DNA from: Isoetes taiwanensis
Lineage: Eukaryota > Streptophyta > Lycopodiopsida > Isoetales > Isoetaceae
Direction: 5' to 3'
Assembly (NCBI GenBank): GCA_021234155.1
Contig: JAJEKV010000052.1
Coordinates: 5,988,925-6,052,924 of the forward strand
DNA: 64,000 bases
Shown here: positions 1-11,879 of the stretch, one piece after another
Layout of the letters: each line of letters starts with the position of its first letter
Numbering within the stretch: position 1 is the first letter of the stretch
Made by a program: the position numbers and the translations under genes
The notes under the pieces: generated by a model
Told to the model about the DNA's origin: nothing
Databases searched by the model: none
What the model saw: only the letters and a program-made list of their open reading frames with translations

Positions 1-2323
1 TCGGGCCTCTGTTAATAGGTGACATATTGAAGTAAAAGAAAATTATTACCTACATAGCCCCGGTCACATGCACAGAGCCCAATCACAACATGTTAATGTT
101 GTTTTGGAAGAAAGACCTACCATAATGCTATGACAAAGAGAATACATCTCCATGATCACAGGACTTTTTGAACAAATAATCAAGACATTTCCGCTATACA
201 TAGAATGTTTATAGTAGAGCAATAGAACGGTATATTAAGAGAATCAATCCTAAAACAACAATACCTTTTAACATTTTTGAGCTTATCCACGATTATTACT
301 CCAAATCCACCTTTTATTCTTTCCTTACCTTCCATGCAATTCAAACTTGGTACCTCAATTCTAGTTAAATTAGCATACATTGTATAACTTTACCAAGTTC
401 TAGCATGACCTTTACCAAGGAATCATCTACAAATGTAATGTATGAAGTTGCGCACACCTATATAAACATCAAATAGTAAAGAAAAATTCTAAATGTTAAG
501 AAACATACCTCTTATGCGGAGAAGCTTAGATTTGAAGCTATGAGAGACCTCGTAATATTATTTCCTGAACCTCCCTGTTACAAACACAAAAATAAAAAAT
601 AAAAAAACTCTTTAGAGCTTATTTTTTTACGATCTACGATGGAACTCATGAATTTGATAATGGAAAAATGTGACTTTCATTTTGCCTTGTTCACCAAGAA
701 ATGAAGAAGCGGTACTGGTATGAGCGGTCCAAAGAAGGAATGGCATAAAGTCAGCTCTATCGAACTCCCATCTCTAACCATGGTCATTGCCTTCATCAAT
801 CGAAAATCTCAGAAAAACTATTAGGGTTCTATTGAGAAGCAAAAGTACCGGTTAAAGACTACCCGAAATGCAAACGGGTCGAAACATAGAATCGAATGCA
901 AGAGCTTAAGAAGTCGACGATTCTTCTTGAACACTAAGCCACCACGATTTTCCTTCCATGAGCAAGGCGAGCAATGTCGGCAATGCTCTACCAGGAGCAA
1001 ATCGGCTTAAAAGAATGTCAAACATCCGGGAAAGCAAAGCTGGAGCATAGAATACAAAATATCAATCATTTAAGAAAATATATCCGTGAGAAGAGGTCCC
1101 ATCGGAGGGAATACAAAGTAGCAAATAGTATAAGAAAGCATTTTGTGGGTCCTTAACCTATTTCGCAGAGATCAAATCCATGACAAAATGCCACCAAGTA
1201 AAAGGAGGTCAAGGCGAGAAGATCGTGATAGCAACCCGCTTAAGAAAGCCTTTTTTTGAGAAGAGCCGGATCCCAATTCTACAAAACGCAAGGAAAAGGG
1301 AAGATAATCAAACGCCAAAAATCAAGCAAGAAACCCACAAAGCCAGCCGAAAAAGTAAAGAAATTTTGCGCCTGATCCACAAACTTTATAAATGCCGATT
1401 AACCCGCACCGCACTGCCTCCAACTCATACAAAGATAAGCCCAAAAGATCGCTCCAAATTTCCAAACTCCCTCCAATTTAACGACTGAAAAGTTTTAATC
1501 TGCCGCCCATGTAAGCAAAGGCAAAATGAATCTTAATCACAAAATCAAATGAAATCAAGGCGAGACATAGGAAGCAAAAAGGAAAGAAAGAATAAAAACC
1601 TAAAATGAAGTTTTGTTACGCTCCAAGCTCCAAAAACTAAGCTCCAAGCCCTATTCCAAAATGTCAGCTCCACAACGCCCTCAAGCTTTTCTAGCACGGG
1701 GTTAATAAGCAATGAGGCGGTTCAACCCCACCGCCATCATCAAACCGAGATCCACAACGTTCCCAAGAATTTCATTATGATTTGAAGGCAAGGGAAAGAG
1801 TGCCGTAAAAAGCGTTTTTGGCTAGGAAAACCCAAAAAGCGGCGTTACATTGCTGGAAAAAGCGTTACATCCGGCCGGAAAGGGGACACCGCATCGACAA
1901 AAACCCCAAAAACTTTTAAGTAAGTAGACTAGTAAGCGGGTGCCCGTTCTTGCCAAAGTGCAAATGAATCACAAAGTACAAATAAATCAAATAAATCACG
2001 CACAATGGGCTAAAGTACAAAATGAAATCACAAAGTACAAATGAATCACGCGACGATACGCCAAGTAAAATTGAATCATATGTCCAAGAAGATAAGAAGA
2101 GATATATGATCAAAAGTACACAAAGCAACAAAATTGTGCTAAAAAACTTTTAGGATATCTTGCGCCAAAACTCTCATCAAGGTCGAGGTGCATCCAAACA
2201 CCTCCGGAAACATTTGAGCAATCCCGGGAAGTTGATGGCCTTAAAGTAATCAAAGCGTAAAAATCATAATGACAAACTTTAGACACTGTAACCAAATGAC
2301 ATTAAACTTTCACCAAAATTTGT
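1..2323. other. Unrecognised AT-rich intergenic DNA
   Basis: I see no recognisable gene here. The open frames are short and match no family I know. From about 1,960 to 2,055 the phrase ACAAAGTACAAATGAATCAC and variants recur, an imperfect short repeat. The stretch around 1,790-1,932 resembles another at 6,650-6,788 (listed separately). The stretch at about 500-590 has a possible splice donor on the minus strand, but nothing identifiable is attached to it. Confidence 0.5.
1790..1932. repeat. Diverged repeat module, copy 1
   Basis: This copy has CCGGAAA and GGAAAAAGCGT phrases, then GGAAAGGGGACACC, then an almost identical block CCCCAAAAACTTTTAAGTAAG. The same order of motifs recurs at 6,650-6,788. 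The last 25 bases are nearly identical in the two copies, the rest is diverged. It could be the end of an unclassified transposable element or a duplicated 5' region. I cannot tell which. Confidence 0.45.
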
Positions 2324-2603
2324 TTATCGCGATAAAGGTAGCACCTTGCTGGATAGTCCACCAATTATTGGTACAACAATTATAAAGCTGGGATATGCCA
2401 CGGTCGAAATAATAAACGCTCCAGCAATGGCAATGCAAAAGCATCTATCTGTATTGGAGAAAGAATACAAAGAATACAATTAACCTCTCGAGGATTGATT
2501 CATGTAGTGGAATATCCATCACCATCAAAAGTACCTTCCCGGAGCCAGTCACAACACTTCCACAAATATCTCGCCCTGTTAATGCAAGAGATATGCATGC
2601 AAT
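2324..2603 (-). pseudogene. DEAD-box RNA helicase gene fragment (RH28-like)
   Basis: On the minus strand, after an acceptor ending in CAG at 2,604, a 69-nt exon (2,603-2,535) reads IACISLALTGRDICGSVVTG followed by SGK. This is the end of the Q motif plus motif I of DEAD-box ATP-dependent RNA helicases. A GT...AG intron of 86 bp (2,534-2,449) follows. The next exon (from 2,448) reads IDAFALPLLERLLFRPWHIP and then stops. A shifted frame nearby gives VVPIIGGLSSKV, the GG-region that follows motif Ia in this family. The motif I threonine of GSGKT is isoleucine, the segment between the last two blocks is missing, and the other helicase motifs were not found. I infer a decayed fragment of a nucleolar-type DEAD-box helicase gene. 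Confidence 0.75.
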
Positions 2604-5600
2604 CTGTGGAAACAAAAGAATACAGCATAAAACACTAAGCTGTTTGATGTAAAGAGAAACTTACTATTTGTAAGCACAACGGTTTGAACAATGTCACCCT
2701 TACCACTTTGTATTATGTCCCAGCCATAAGCAAATCCTCCAAGATGAAATCCTCCATGAAAGAATCTGAAAACAATAATTTCAAACATGCTTCCTATGTT
2801 TGAAACAATAATTTCAGGGCATGTGTACCCAATTAAATAAAGCTTGTATGAGGACAGTGGCATGTCAACTACAACATCCGCAGATTTAGTGCTTCACTAT
2901 GAAAACTGTCACTAAAGCAATATGCATTTCGAAGTGTAAGTATCCGAAGTGTAAGTATCCGGAAGTGGCGTATCGTTTACATTTTTTTATTTGATCCTTG
3001 TCAAGAGGTTTATTGTGTACTTTTATGGAACCAATCCCACCACTTTGATGGATATAAAATTATCAATTGGACGAAACCTTGCAAGGAAAATGGCCCGCTC
3101 ATAAAACTTCGAAAATGCATGGAAAAGATGGGGCAATGTCTACTGGCACCTGCAAAAAAAGCAATAATTGCGTCAGCGATGGCACACATCCCAACAAATG
3201 TAGCAAATTGTTACCTTTGCTTCTTCCAAACGTGACAATACACGACCTAGTTCGGGAGTGATGGTAGCATATTTTCTAATGATTCTTTGTCGCAACTTTA
3301 TTACCTTCAGCCAGATTTTAAGTAACTTAAACCCTCCACTTGCAGCTCTTACCTGCTTTTTTCAAACTCATGAACTTTGAGTATAGTTGGTCATATAAGA
3401 TTTTTATATTTTTCCATACCTTGTTGAAGTCTCATCGAGAAGGTACCATCACTACAAAGAAATGAATCCTCCGTGCTTCAAGATCCAATTAAACCGCAAA
3501 GCTTGACCCTTTCTCGTGACTTGTATTAAAAACAATGAGATAGACGCGACGCAAAAACCGCTGAGGGATTAAATGAATCATGGGTTCCGATCTCCCCGTG
3601 AGTGCTCTATTTCTTGTGTGACGATGTTTTCTAGTTTATGCTCAAGGGGCATAGTTTGCGCCTTTACTTAAACTCACCTAATGTCTAAAGTATTGAGGGC
3701 ATGTATGACTTACCCGCGGGGCTTTTTTGCCAAATCGTGATCGATCGAAAAGCATCCCGCAAGGAAAGATATGTACATCGATCTCTCGATATTCCTACAG
3801 ACACCCTAACAATAAAACTTTATTTATTAGGAAGCTATACTAAATGATGAATAGTGTAACATATAATCCAAAATGAAATGGACTCACAATTCACCAGTGA
3901 GTACGTGGGTTGGCAAGAGTTTTTCATGTTCCAAAACTGATATTCCTTCGCATAAAGATAAATGCATTAGTTATATTTTAATCATTAACCAAAGACTCAA
4001 TTCCAAAAAACGCTGTAGGTAGGATGTAATGCAAAATATGCCGGTGCCATGTTCATAATGCAAAATACCAAATGTATCTCATTTAATTTTCATATTTACG
4101 AAAGTAAGAAAAGCAAGGGTGCTTAGAATCCTATGGACAACCAAGTCATTTGATTTATCCGTCTATAGGTTGTCCTAAACCACCCATCGGGCCTAAGTGG
4201 ACTCACCATTCAAATTGTGGGCTATGGGTTAGCACTTGCTTTTCCCCGCTTCAAAACCGGATATTCTTTGCTGCAAAACTCGAAATAATAGACATTAGGC
4301 CTTGATGGTCCCGTGGGCCGTGATATACAACCAACAAATCTAAAGGCTTGTTCTTCCAAAGGTAATCAAACCTATGAAATGCAATTGCAATTAAGGTACA
4401 TAAAGGAAGGAACCTTGGAACAATGAAATATATAGAATTATCTTGTTTCTTGATCCTGAAAATTTAGATTAATTGGCAAAGGTCGTAATTATTACTCCCC
4501 TTTACAAAGAAATAAATTTTCTTGCAAGAAGCAAGAAAGGAATCTTGTCGATGAGAGATTCTAGCACAAAGAATTATGATGAATTTTATGATAGAAAGAT
4601 CCTAGACAGGGCAATTTGACCTTGCAAATATCTTGCACAAGTATTAATACAAAGATCTTGCACAAACCCATACAGAGCTATTTGGCAGGGCGTAACGTAA
4701 AGCCGCTCAAAGAAAGGTGACTCTAGAAGCAAAGATGGCATTTTCGAGGCTTAATTTGTTCTTACCTTTACCTTGTATATTTGTTTCTACAACAAACTAA
4801 ACCTTCTACAAATGGTTGAGCAAAATTAAGGCAACCTACTAACTTGCACACATGAAATAAAAGGCACATCCGGCCAATATAAAACTATTGTAGAGGCCAT
4901 GTTTAGATGTAGGAAATAAAAACTGGCATTGTACCATTGCCTACAAAAGAATAGCTATTTGATAATGCAATTTACAAATATGGGAACCGAAAGCATTCTT
5001 TGAAAGTGTATGTTTTGCATTATGGCGCTTTATTCCGTAAAAGGTAAAATAAAATGAACATAGGTGTACAATGAAAATAGATATACACACCGATCCATCT
5101 TAAAGCTTTTCAAAGCAAGTTGCTCCTTCCTTCAAATAAGCTTGAAACCAACAAATTGAGAGAACGCTGTTATCCGTGGGATAAAAAATAGGAGCATTAT
5201 GTCATACCGTAATGCTCAAAATTAAAGATTTAAATCATATTATGGAAAGAGCTAGCCTCACCATAATAGACCAAGCCAAGGAAAACATTAGCCGACAAAT
5301 CCAAATCATCATATGTGTCATATGTATTCATCTTATATATTTTAATGTACCTACCTAACATGCAACTTGATTATATCTTCTTCACCATCTCTAGATTAAG
5401 AAAAGATAAAGCATCGAGAAGGGAAGTGAAATAAAAATAATAAACATTCAAGAAAAGCAAAATTGAAGATAACCCTAGAAGTAAAACTTCTAGAAAGCAT
5501 CCAGAAATTGAAAGAAAGTGATGCTCAAGCCTTGTCATGTCAAGCATAATATGACATTGTGCAAGGAAATATAATGTAAAGCACACCTTATTAGCACCAT

Positions 5601-6649
5601 TAAAGAACCAGCCGAAAAGCCAATATATCGTAAGCTTTTTTATGTAAGCAAGGGAGATGGTACAAAAAAGAAACCCGGATAAACCTATTTTATTACTATG
5701 ATAAGCCCATTTTTGCCCCCTTATCGAAATGCAAAAGCTAAAGAGACAACGGAGCCGAAATCTTGACCCCATTGTTACCGACAAATACCCATTCATCCAA
5801 ATTGTTAAAAAAAAATCACACAAAAAAGTGAATCGACCGCATAAAATCGACACCAAATCCAACCTAAACTAAGCACATCTTGGAATTTGTAATGCAAAGA
5901 AGCAAAGAAGTTATGTCGCCATATAAACCAAGAAAAAACCAACTAAAACCATCCGTAAACCGAAAATCTCCAAAAATCGAAATGAAGAAAGGAGTTGGGA
6001 TTCTACATGCTCAAGCGATTCAATCTCGTGAGGACTCAAAGATCGTGGGTGCAAGTTCGCCAACCATAACCAAGCATCGCTAACGCGCATTCAACTAAAA
6101 CCCTAGGTGCCGTGATGCAATATTCCCCGCCCGGTCTTCCTAATCAAAATGGTTGGCATCGAAAAGTTTTAGAAAATGGAGATATGGAGTTCCAGATTGA
6201 ACCTCGCTTCGGCCCCTGAAATCGCCCCTGCAAAAAATGCGAAATGATCCGAGGCCCCTAAACGCTACCAAAATTAATGGGCAAAATGAAATGAAAGGGT
6301 AAAACTTCGTGAGCAGAGGCTATTATGAACCCAAAGCAGCTCGGGCTTAAGAGCTTATGCTTTCAAGGAAGTGGAAATGGGACCCGCAAAAAGAGATGCA
6401 AAGCGCAATGCCATACCAAATATGGAGTGCAAGAAGTACCGGAGAAGCCGTTTTATCGGTAATTTTACCCGCAAAAAATGAATCGAGGTCGGATTTGAAG
6501 GATATTAGAGAAGAAGCTCACTTTTCCGCTCATGCGCCCCCGCAACATGCATTGCTTGAACAAAAATATGGCGCTCTCGAGCTTTCAGGCGCTGGGCGCC
6601 GCCGCTGAACCCGCACCGCCCCACACCTAAGAGAGAGAGAAAGTCGCCG
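2604..6649. other. No recognisable gene; scattered diverged repeats
   Basis: A few open frames occur, the longest on the minus strand at 5,371-5,862 (163 codons, rich in F, L and S). None shows a family I recognise, and this composition is what AT-rich non-coding DNA gives by chance. Two roughly 75-bp diverged direct repeats lie at about 3,878-3,952 and 4,199-4,274. Both start with a GGACTCAC phrase and end near GATATTC(C/T)TT. Confidence 0.45.
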
Positions 6650-6788
6650 AAAAATGAAGAGAAGAAAATAAAATGTTGAAGAAGGCTTTGGCCGGAAAAC
6701 ACGCTTTTGTCGGAAAAAGCGTGGAGTTTTATACGGAAGGGGACACCTAAGATCGCCTAAAACCCCAAAAAACTTTTAAGTAAGTAGA
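6650..6788. repeat. Diverged repeat module, copy 2
   Basis: This is the second copy of the module at 1,790-1,932. It has GCCGGAAAACACGC, TCGGAAAAAGCGT, CGGAAGGGGACACC and the near-identical terminal CCCCAAAAAACTTTTAAGTAA. Both copies lie in the same orientation about 4.9 kb apart. Confidence 0.45.
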
Positions 6789-6809
6789 TATATTTCTTTT
6801 CCCTCTTAG

Positions 6810-7050
6810 ATATTCTGGGAGCTGATATTACAGCAATTATTAAAGTCATATGGGCATGCGGGAAAATGCATCCAGCTATTGCTACAGACATTATTACACT
6901 TGTTTCTTAAAGTAAAGAGGCCTATGCAGTTCCATGAATGGCACCCTATTGTGCTAAACAATACCCTCTATAAGATTGTAGCTAAGATAATAGGCAAAGG
7001 ACTGAAAAAGGGATTAGCAAGAATAATTGGTCCTCTCTTAAAAAGATAGT
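6810..7050 (+). pseudogene. L1-type LINE reverse transcriptase fragment
   Basis: One plus-strand frame reads HPIVLNNTLYKIVAKIIGKG and then LKKGLARIIGPLLK before a stop. This matches the start of the L1-type LINE RT domain, the block around RPISLLNTIYKIIAK. The preceding 100 bp (GADITAIIKVIWACGKMHP) may be the upstream linker in another frame. No catalytic YADD is present, so it is a short dead fragment. It is unlike the LINE-1/2/3 family farther right, so it is probably a separate lineage. Confidence 0.65.
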
Positions 7051-8011
7051 TGGAAATGGGTCAAGAAGTAGGAAAATGTATATTACTCGCCCACAATCTT
7101 TAGCCACATTCTTTGATATGCTTGAGTGACTTGTCGTATCTTGCTATAAAATAGATGTTTGCAACTACTATATTGCAAATATGAGCATCTTACACGATTT
7201 GTATGTTGTACATCATTATATTTGGTATTAGTATAAATGGTAAGTTTTGTATTAGCATCTAGGATGATTCATTTTCAAATTATACCCGGTATTAGCATTG
7301 CTGGGCTTTTCGTGAAGCAAAATTGCAAAAATTAAAAAGGATGTAATAATGCTACAAAAGTAATATTATTTTGAAGCAAACATTATGTTGCACATCATTT
7401 CATACAATTCTTCAAAAACATGACGCACATTATGCAATTCTTATAAAACATACTGCACATGAGCTACATCATGCATGTACAAGTTGTTAAATGTTTCTTT
7501 CTAAATCCTTCATCGAGCCAACAATTCTTTAAGCCTGTATACAGCCAAAACCTGTCATTTTTGCTTTTACTAAAGACTTTTGATTAAGTCTTTAGGTATT
7601 TAACTTGGATGGTAGTTTTCGCAATTTAAATGGTTTAATTTGGATGATGATTGATCAAGGGAATATGCCATGTCATATTCCCTCTTCAACAACCACAATC
7701 GTTGAACGAAAATCAAGATGAAGTCAAACTCCATTTTCCACCTCAACATATGGTTGTCACAACCACAATAGAAGTCAATGTACGCTATACAACTACAGGG
7801 AATCTAGCATAGCAACACATATAAACATAACAAAGTCTTTGCAAGCCGCAATTTTCAAACCTGTAGTTCAGAAGCCACTGCTCGGGATTCTATCCCTCAC
7901 ACAGGAAATGCAAAACCCAACAAACAAACCATGAATATTTCAAACAGAATTGTCTAATTCTAACGAGAAGAATGGCTTACAAAAAAAAAAGTTAGCATTG
8001 ATAGCAGGGAT
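7051..8011. other. No gene seen
   Basis: AT-rich DNA without a recognisable frame. A roughly 38-bp phrase (CACAT...CATACAATTCTT..AAAACAT) is loosely repeated near 7,390-7,460. Confidence 0.4.
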
Positions 8012-8039
8012 ATGAACGGCAGTTCTAGCGACACCGCTG

Positions 8040-8456
8040 TTGTGCAGAATGGAACCCAAAGTGGTGCTACCAGCAGAGGCAATGTTATCAGGCTACTGCA
8101 ACCAAGAAATTATATCAGACAACAACTCATATTGGATGAATCTGAACAGGACTTTGGAAGATCTTATGCATTGTGCCACAGATTTTGTGTTTGACGTTTT
8201 ACACAGTTCAAATGGTACTACCGCCTATGGTGAGCATGTGTTGGAGGAGCCTGAGCAAGACCCAGTATTCTGTCTGCCTCCTGGTGTAAAAACACCAGAC
8301 ATATCTGCATGTAAGAATGAAAATTTGAACCTCACCGAGATGAATCGGTACCTCAGTAACACCAGCCGAATCGGAACCCGCTTAAGAACATCAGACTTAA
8401 AATCTAGGACAAACCAACCTGCTAAAAAAACAGATCAAAGGAACTTTCAGGAATGA
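8040..8456 (+). CDS. Hypothetical ORF, 138 codons
   Basis: An open frame begins at the ATG at 8,040. The product has no signal peptide, membrane segment or family motif that I recognise. It contains an acidic stretch (LEEPEQDPVFCLPPGVKTPD) and a basic, Lys/Arg-rich tail. An overlapping frame starts at 8,012. I cannot tell a first exon of a real gene from chance; the more balanced composition than neighbouring frames slightly favours a real or once-real exon. No function is assigned. Confidence 0.2.
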   Translation: MCRMEPKVVLPAEAMLSGYCNQEIISDNNSYWMNLNRTLEDLMHCATDFVFDVLHSSNGTTAYGEHVLEEPEQDPVFCLPPGVKTPDISACKNENLNLTEMNRYLSNTSRIGTRLRTSDLKSRTNQPAKKTDQRNFQE

Positions 8457-8627
8457 AAACCCTATGAAAAAGCCTACCCTGTCCAAAACATCATCCGGAA
8501 GCTCCTGCAAAACACATCTCTGGAATTCTGCCCTGTCCAAAACATCTACGGAACTTGCTCTTCTGCAACGACACTACAAATTATCTCTTTGCTTGCTCCT
8601 ACAACGCTTGCTCCTGTGCATGTCAAA

Positions 8628-8697
8628 ATCGGCCTCTTGGTAGAACCCCACCGCCATGGCAGATCGGCCTCTTGGTAGAACCCCACCGCCATGGCCA
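8628..8697. repeat. 35-bp tandem duplication
   Basis: Two consecutive and nearly identical 35-bp units start with ATCGGCCTCTTGGTAGAACC (8,628-8,662 and 8,663-8,697). Just upstream, CCCTGTCCAAAACATC is also repeated (about 8,477 and 8,532), so this locality is prone to short duplications. Confidence 0.85.
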
Positions 8698-8795
8698 CGC
8701 TGCCATGCCCTGCGACCTAAATAGAACCCCTAAATCATAAAACAAACAAATCATAGACATTACAAAACTCAAAACCATATTTCTGACATCAGCAT

Positions 8796-8835
8796 TATAC
8801 GGTTTTGGCATACTCATACTTGCCAAAACCATATA
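8796..8835. repeat. Short hairpin
   Basis: GGTTTTGGCA (8,801-8,810) is exactly complementary to TGCCAAAACC (8,821-8,830). The flanks extend the pairing loosely as TATAC/ATATA. The loop is about 10 bases. There is no adjacent gene to assign it to. Confidence 0.6.
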
Positions 8836-8989
8836 AAATCTTATGTAATACTTGCTCCTTCCAACAATTGCAGAAGATAATCTATGATACTTTTATCTTA
8901 TAAGACGGTTGTATTATAAGGATGAAACTATATTATGTGGAGAAATATCTTTTATATATACGATAGAAATAGCATATTAGCATGCAAGT

Positions 8990-9112
8990 CTTTGAATTTG
9001 TCAACTTTGCTTATGGGACTACTTGAATTTATCAGCTTTGCGAGTCTTTGAATTTATCAAGTTTGCTTATGGGACTCCTTGAATTTATCAACTTTGCTTA
9101 TGGGACTTGCCA
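8990..9112. repeat. ~31-bp imperfect tandem repeat, four copies
   Basis: The phrase TTGAATTTATCAACTTTGCT followed by TATGGGACT occurs about four times in a row with small differences. The arrays around 8,997, 9,026, 9,052 and 9,083 share the core. Confidence 0.75.
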
Positions 9113-9810
9113 TAGGTTATGGAAGCTGTACAAATTATCTAACATTTCTATATCTAAGATTTCAACTTTAGATACTTTTGTCATATAGCTCTAGCAAGGC
9201 TTCATAAGATGCGACTGAAAATGAGATTGGATCTATGCCCATGCTATGTAAACATTGTCATATAAGACAAATCAATGTTCAATAGTCTCAGACAACAACT
9301 TGCATACAAGGCAGAGTGGGCTAACTCATGGCTATGAATGGACCTTCACATTCACTCTGAGCAAGCGATGAAAAATCTGCCAAGAAAGAGAGAAGCACCC
9401 GGCTTAGGAATGATATTTATATCGATGCGCCCACATGCATGGAGATGGAGATGTTTAATGCCCAATGAGAAGATGGAGCAAGGGGGGAGCAAACGCAAGA
9501 ATTTGTAACAATGCTGAATCAAGTCCTAACCTAGATGAAAGTCCTATGAAGTCAGATGATATTTTCCACGAAATGCTGGCCAAGTGAGAAGATACTATAC
9601 ATCAAACGGGGAAACACCAACGCTGCCACCTCTTCTGAGTATTTTGGTAAAGGAGGCCACGAGCGGGGGCGATCAAAGGGAAGCCACAAAACGAGGAAAG
9701 AGGTTTGCATGCAATGCAGTCGATGCCACCAAGGGCTTCCCTTTTTCCGCACCTTTGAGAAGGCAAAGGCATGCCACAACGGCTTGAGAGTGAATAAAGA
9801 GAACCTATGA

Positions 9811-10095
9811 CAAACCAAGTTTAACCGCAGTTTGCCAAAAACAACACAAATGGGCCAAATTTGAATTTTCATACAAAGGGGCCATGTACACTGTGGTGGA
9901 ATGCATCCGCTTGTTTAGTCTTTGTAGACCGTGTTGTTTTGGCAAACCCGCAGCTTAAACTTGGTTTGAAACAAAGCCAAAAAAACGTAAAACCGCAAAA
10001 AAACAAAGCAAAAGAGGCCAAAACATCACGAAATGACTTTAACCATTGAAAACAGGGAGAAAAACAATTCCGATTGAATTCAAATTTTGGGCCCC
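9811..10095. mobile_element. Foldback/MITE-like interleaved inverted repeats
   Basis: Arm A (9,811-9,847, starting CAAACCAAGTTTAACCGCAG) is nearly complementary to 9,931-9,968. Arm B (9,852-9,870, GGGCCAAATTTGAATTTTC) is largely complementary to 10,077-10,095. The two inverted repeats interleave (A-B-A'-B'). Small foldback transposons look like this, but I see no clear target duplication, so the boundaries are uncertain. Small frames in it are not convincing genes. Confidence 0.5.
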
Positions 10096-10385
10096 CGGCC
10101 TGGGGGGGAGGGGAGGGATAACAAAGTCTACCCCTTTTAGCTAAACACAACACCGGAAATAAAGCACAACTTCAATTGCCGCATCTGCATCTTGCACGTG
10201 ACTACATTGTGTCAGCTCTTTCCCAGAATGCTCAAATTAATTGCAAATTTGGTCAAATGGTGAAATTCTTGCCCATTCACATAACTAATGACATATATCA
10301 GACATGGAATCTCTTCTTACATTATCACAAAAAAATGTTACAATGAGATTACAAAGTTAGGAGAAATTACGAAGCTTAGGGTACC

Positions 10386-10640
10386 TTCGCACCTGTCGTT
10401 AAGTTAGAATTAAGTTAATTTTTTTAACTGCCCAGTTAAACTTATAAGAGACGCTTACGTTCGCACGAAGACTAAGTTAATTTTCCGTTAAGACTTTAAA
10501 ATAACGGAAACTACTTAAATCTTTTCGCACCAAAATAAATTAGGTTATATTTTTTTAACTTAAGGACAAAATAAATATGCATTCGCACATGTCTTGGTTA
10601 AGTTAGTGCTAACTTGATGCTAACGGCAATGGCTTCGCAC
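10386..10640 (+). repeat. Subterminal TTCGCAC motif array
   Basis: TTCGCAC occurs at 10,386, 10,460, 10,524, 10,582 and 10,634, with spacings shrinking from 74 to 52 bp. Most copies are followed within about 25 bp by TTAAGTTA or CGTTAAG. The first copy is part of the terminal inverted repeat. Arrays like this at transposon ends can be transposase binding sites, or they can be nested or duplicated ends. Confidence 0.65.
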
Positions 10641-11636
10641 ATTCGTCCGTTAAGGTTTTTTTTTCTTTTAAACCTTCTAGAATGAGTAATGCTTCCCAAG
10701 AAATTTCATACATATATGCAACATAGAATGTCACAGTTCCATGGACTTTCTAATCACATCCTTCCCTTTGGACTATTGATGCACACCCATATGCTCATCC
10801 AAAGGTAGGCACACAACGAACTTTGAGAACATAAGCTCTTCCTTCACTTCCACCTTAAACGGTATAGAAATTTGAGCATGTTGCCTGTCTGCTCCTGAAT
10901 ACTAGGAATGCAGCACCGCCGCACTTGTTGTTATTGGGAGGTGGAATTGATTTTGCATTACCAAGTTCATCTTCATAATTATTTCAACCATAATGCCACT
11001 GGCCTTTGAAGGTGGTATTGGCTTTGCATTACTGCCCATTACGTAATTATGTACAATAGTTGCATTACTATTTGGTGCAGTTGGGCACTTGCATGAATAT
11101 GCTCTCCTTCCTATGTTATTGTGTCAAGTGATCGTTCAACATGCATCAAGTGATTGTCAAGTGATTGTGATCGTTCAAGTGATTGTGGGATTCTCCAGAA
11201 ATGTTCATCTGGTGGCATTTCTGCTCATTTATTGCTTATTGGAACTTTGATAATTCTCTTCAGTCTCAAACCAAACTATGGATCATCACTTCTGAAGCCT
11301 ACTATTCTGTGCATCATATTATGGGAAGTCCACTGAAAGCAACATTCTCGAGAACACTTGACTTGGGGGTGGACTTTCCCAAGGAATTCTCAATCTCTCA
11401 ATATCATATATGTCTCTATATTTTTTCGTCAGATTAGTTTAGTGCCAATCCCAAGCTTTCTTCATAAATGAAGGATGATTCATGCAATGTACCTTGTTAT
11501 GGGCTGCCCTACCATAAGTAGACTGCTTAACAGGCTTTTCTCCTTGAGGAAAGTGGGACCAAAATTAAGAGAGAATGGGTTTATATGATGGAAGATATTG
11601 CAATGCACAACTGTAGGATGTTGTCGGTCAGCACAA

Positions 11637-11808
11637 GGGCCAACAACATAAAACTATTGTGTTTGTTGGCTTGTACAACAATAGCATGGTTAAAGTCTGT
11701 AACTAACAGAAGGAATAGAACAGGGCCAACAACATAAAACTATTGTGTTTGTTGGCTTGTACAACAATAGAATGGTTAAAGTCTGTGACTAACAGAAGGA
11801 ATAGAACG
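11637..11808. repeat. 86-bp tandem duplication
   Basis: Two consecutive 86-bp units (11,637-11,722 and 11,723-11,808) begin GGGCCAACAACATAAAACTA. They differ at about two positions, so the duplication is recent relative to the surrounding decay. Confidence 0.92.
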
Positions 11809-11879
11809 ATGACTGGTATAAACTCAACATAAGGTATTTAATCGCCTCATCTTTTAGAGGTGTGCAAGCTGCTGTTGAT

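Noticed and set aside
5371-5862. 163-codon hydrophobic minus-strand frame as a membrane protein gene
   Set aside because: Composition is what A/T-rich DNA yields, no family is recognisable, and no splice or promoter context supports it.
8040-8456. A known transcription-factor exon
   Set aside because: No DNA-binding motif is visible, so it was kept only as a low-confidence hypothetical ORF.
9552-10153. Overlapping frames on both strands read as a Cys-rich zinc protein (CMQCSRCHQG)
   Set aside because: Only one CxxC, no family context, and part of it lies in an inverted-repeat element.
10379-10660. CRISPR-like array from evenly spaced TTCGCAC motifs
   Set aside because: The repeated core is only 7 bp, spacing is uneven, and it is part of a plant transposon end.
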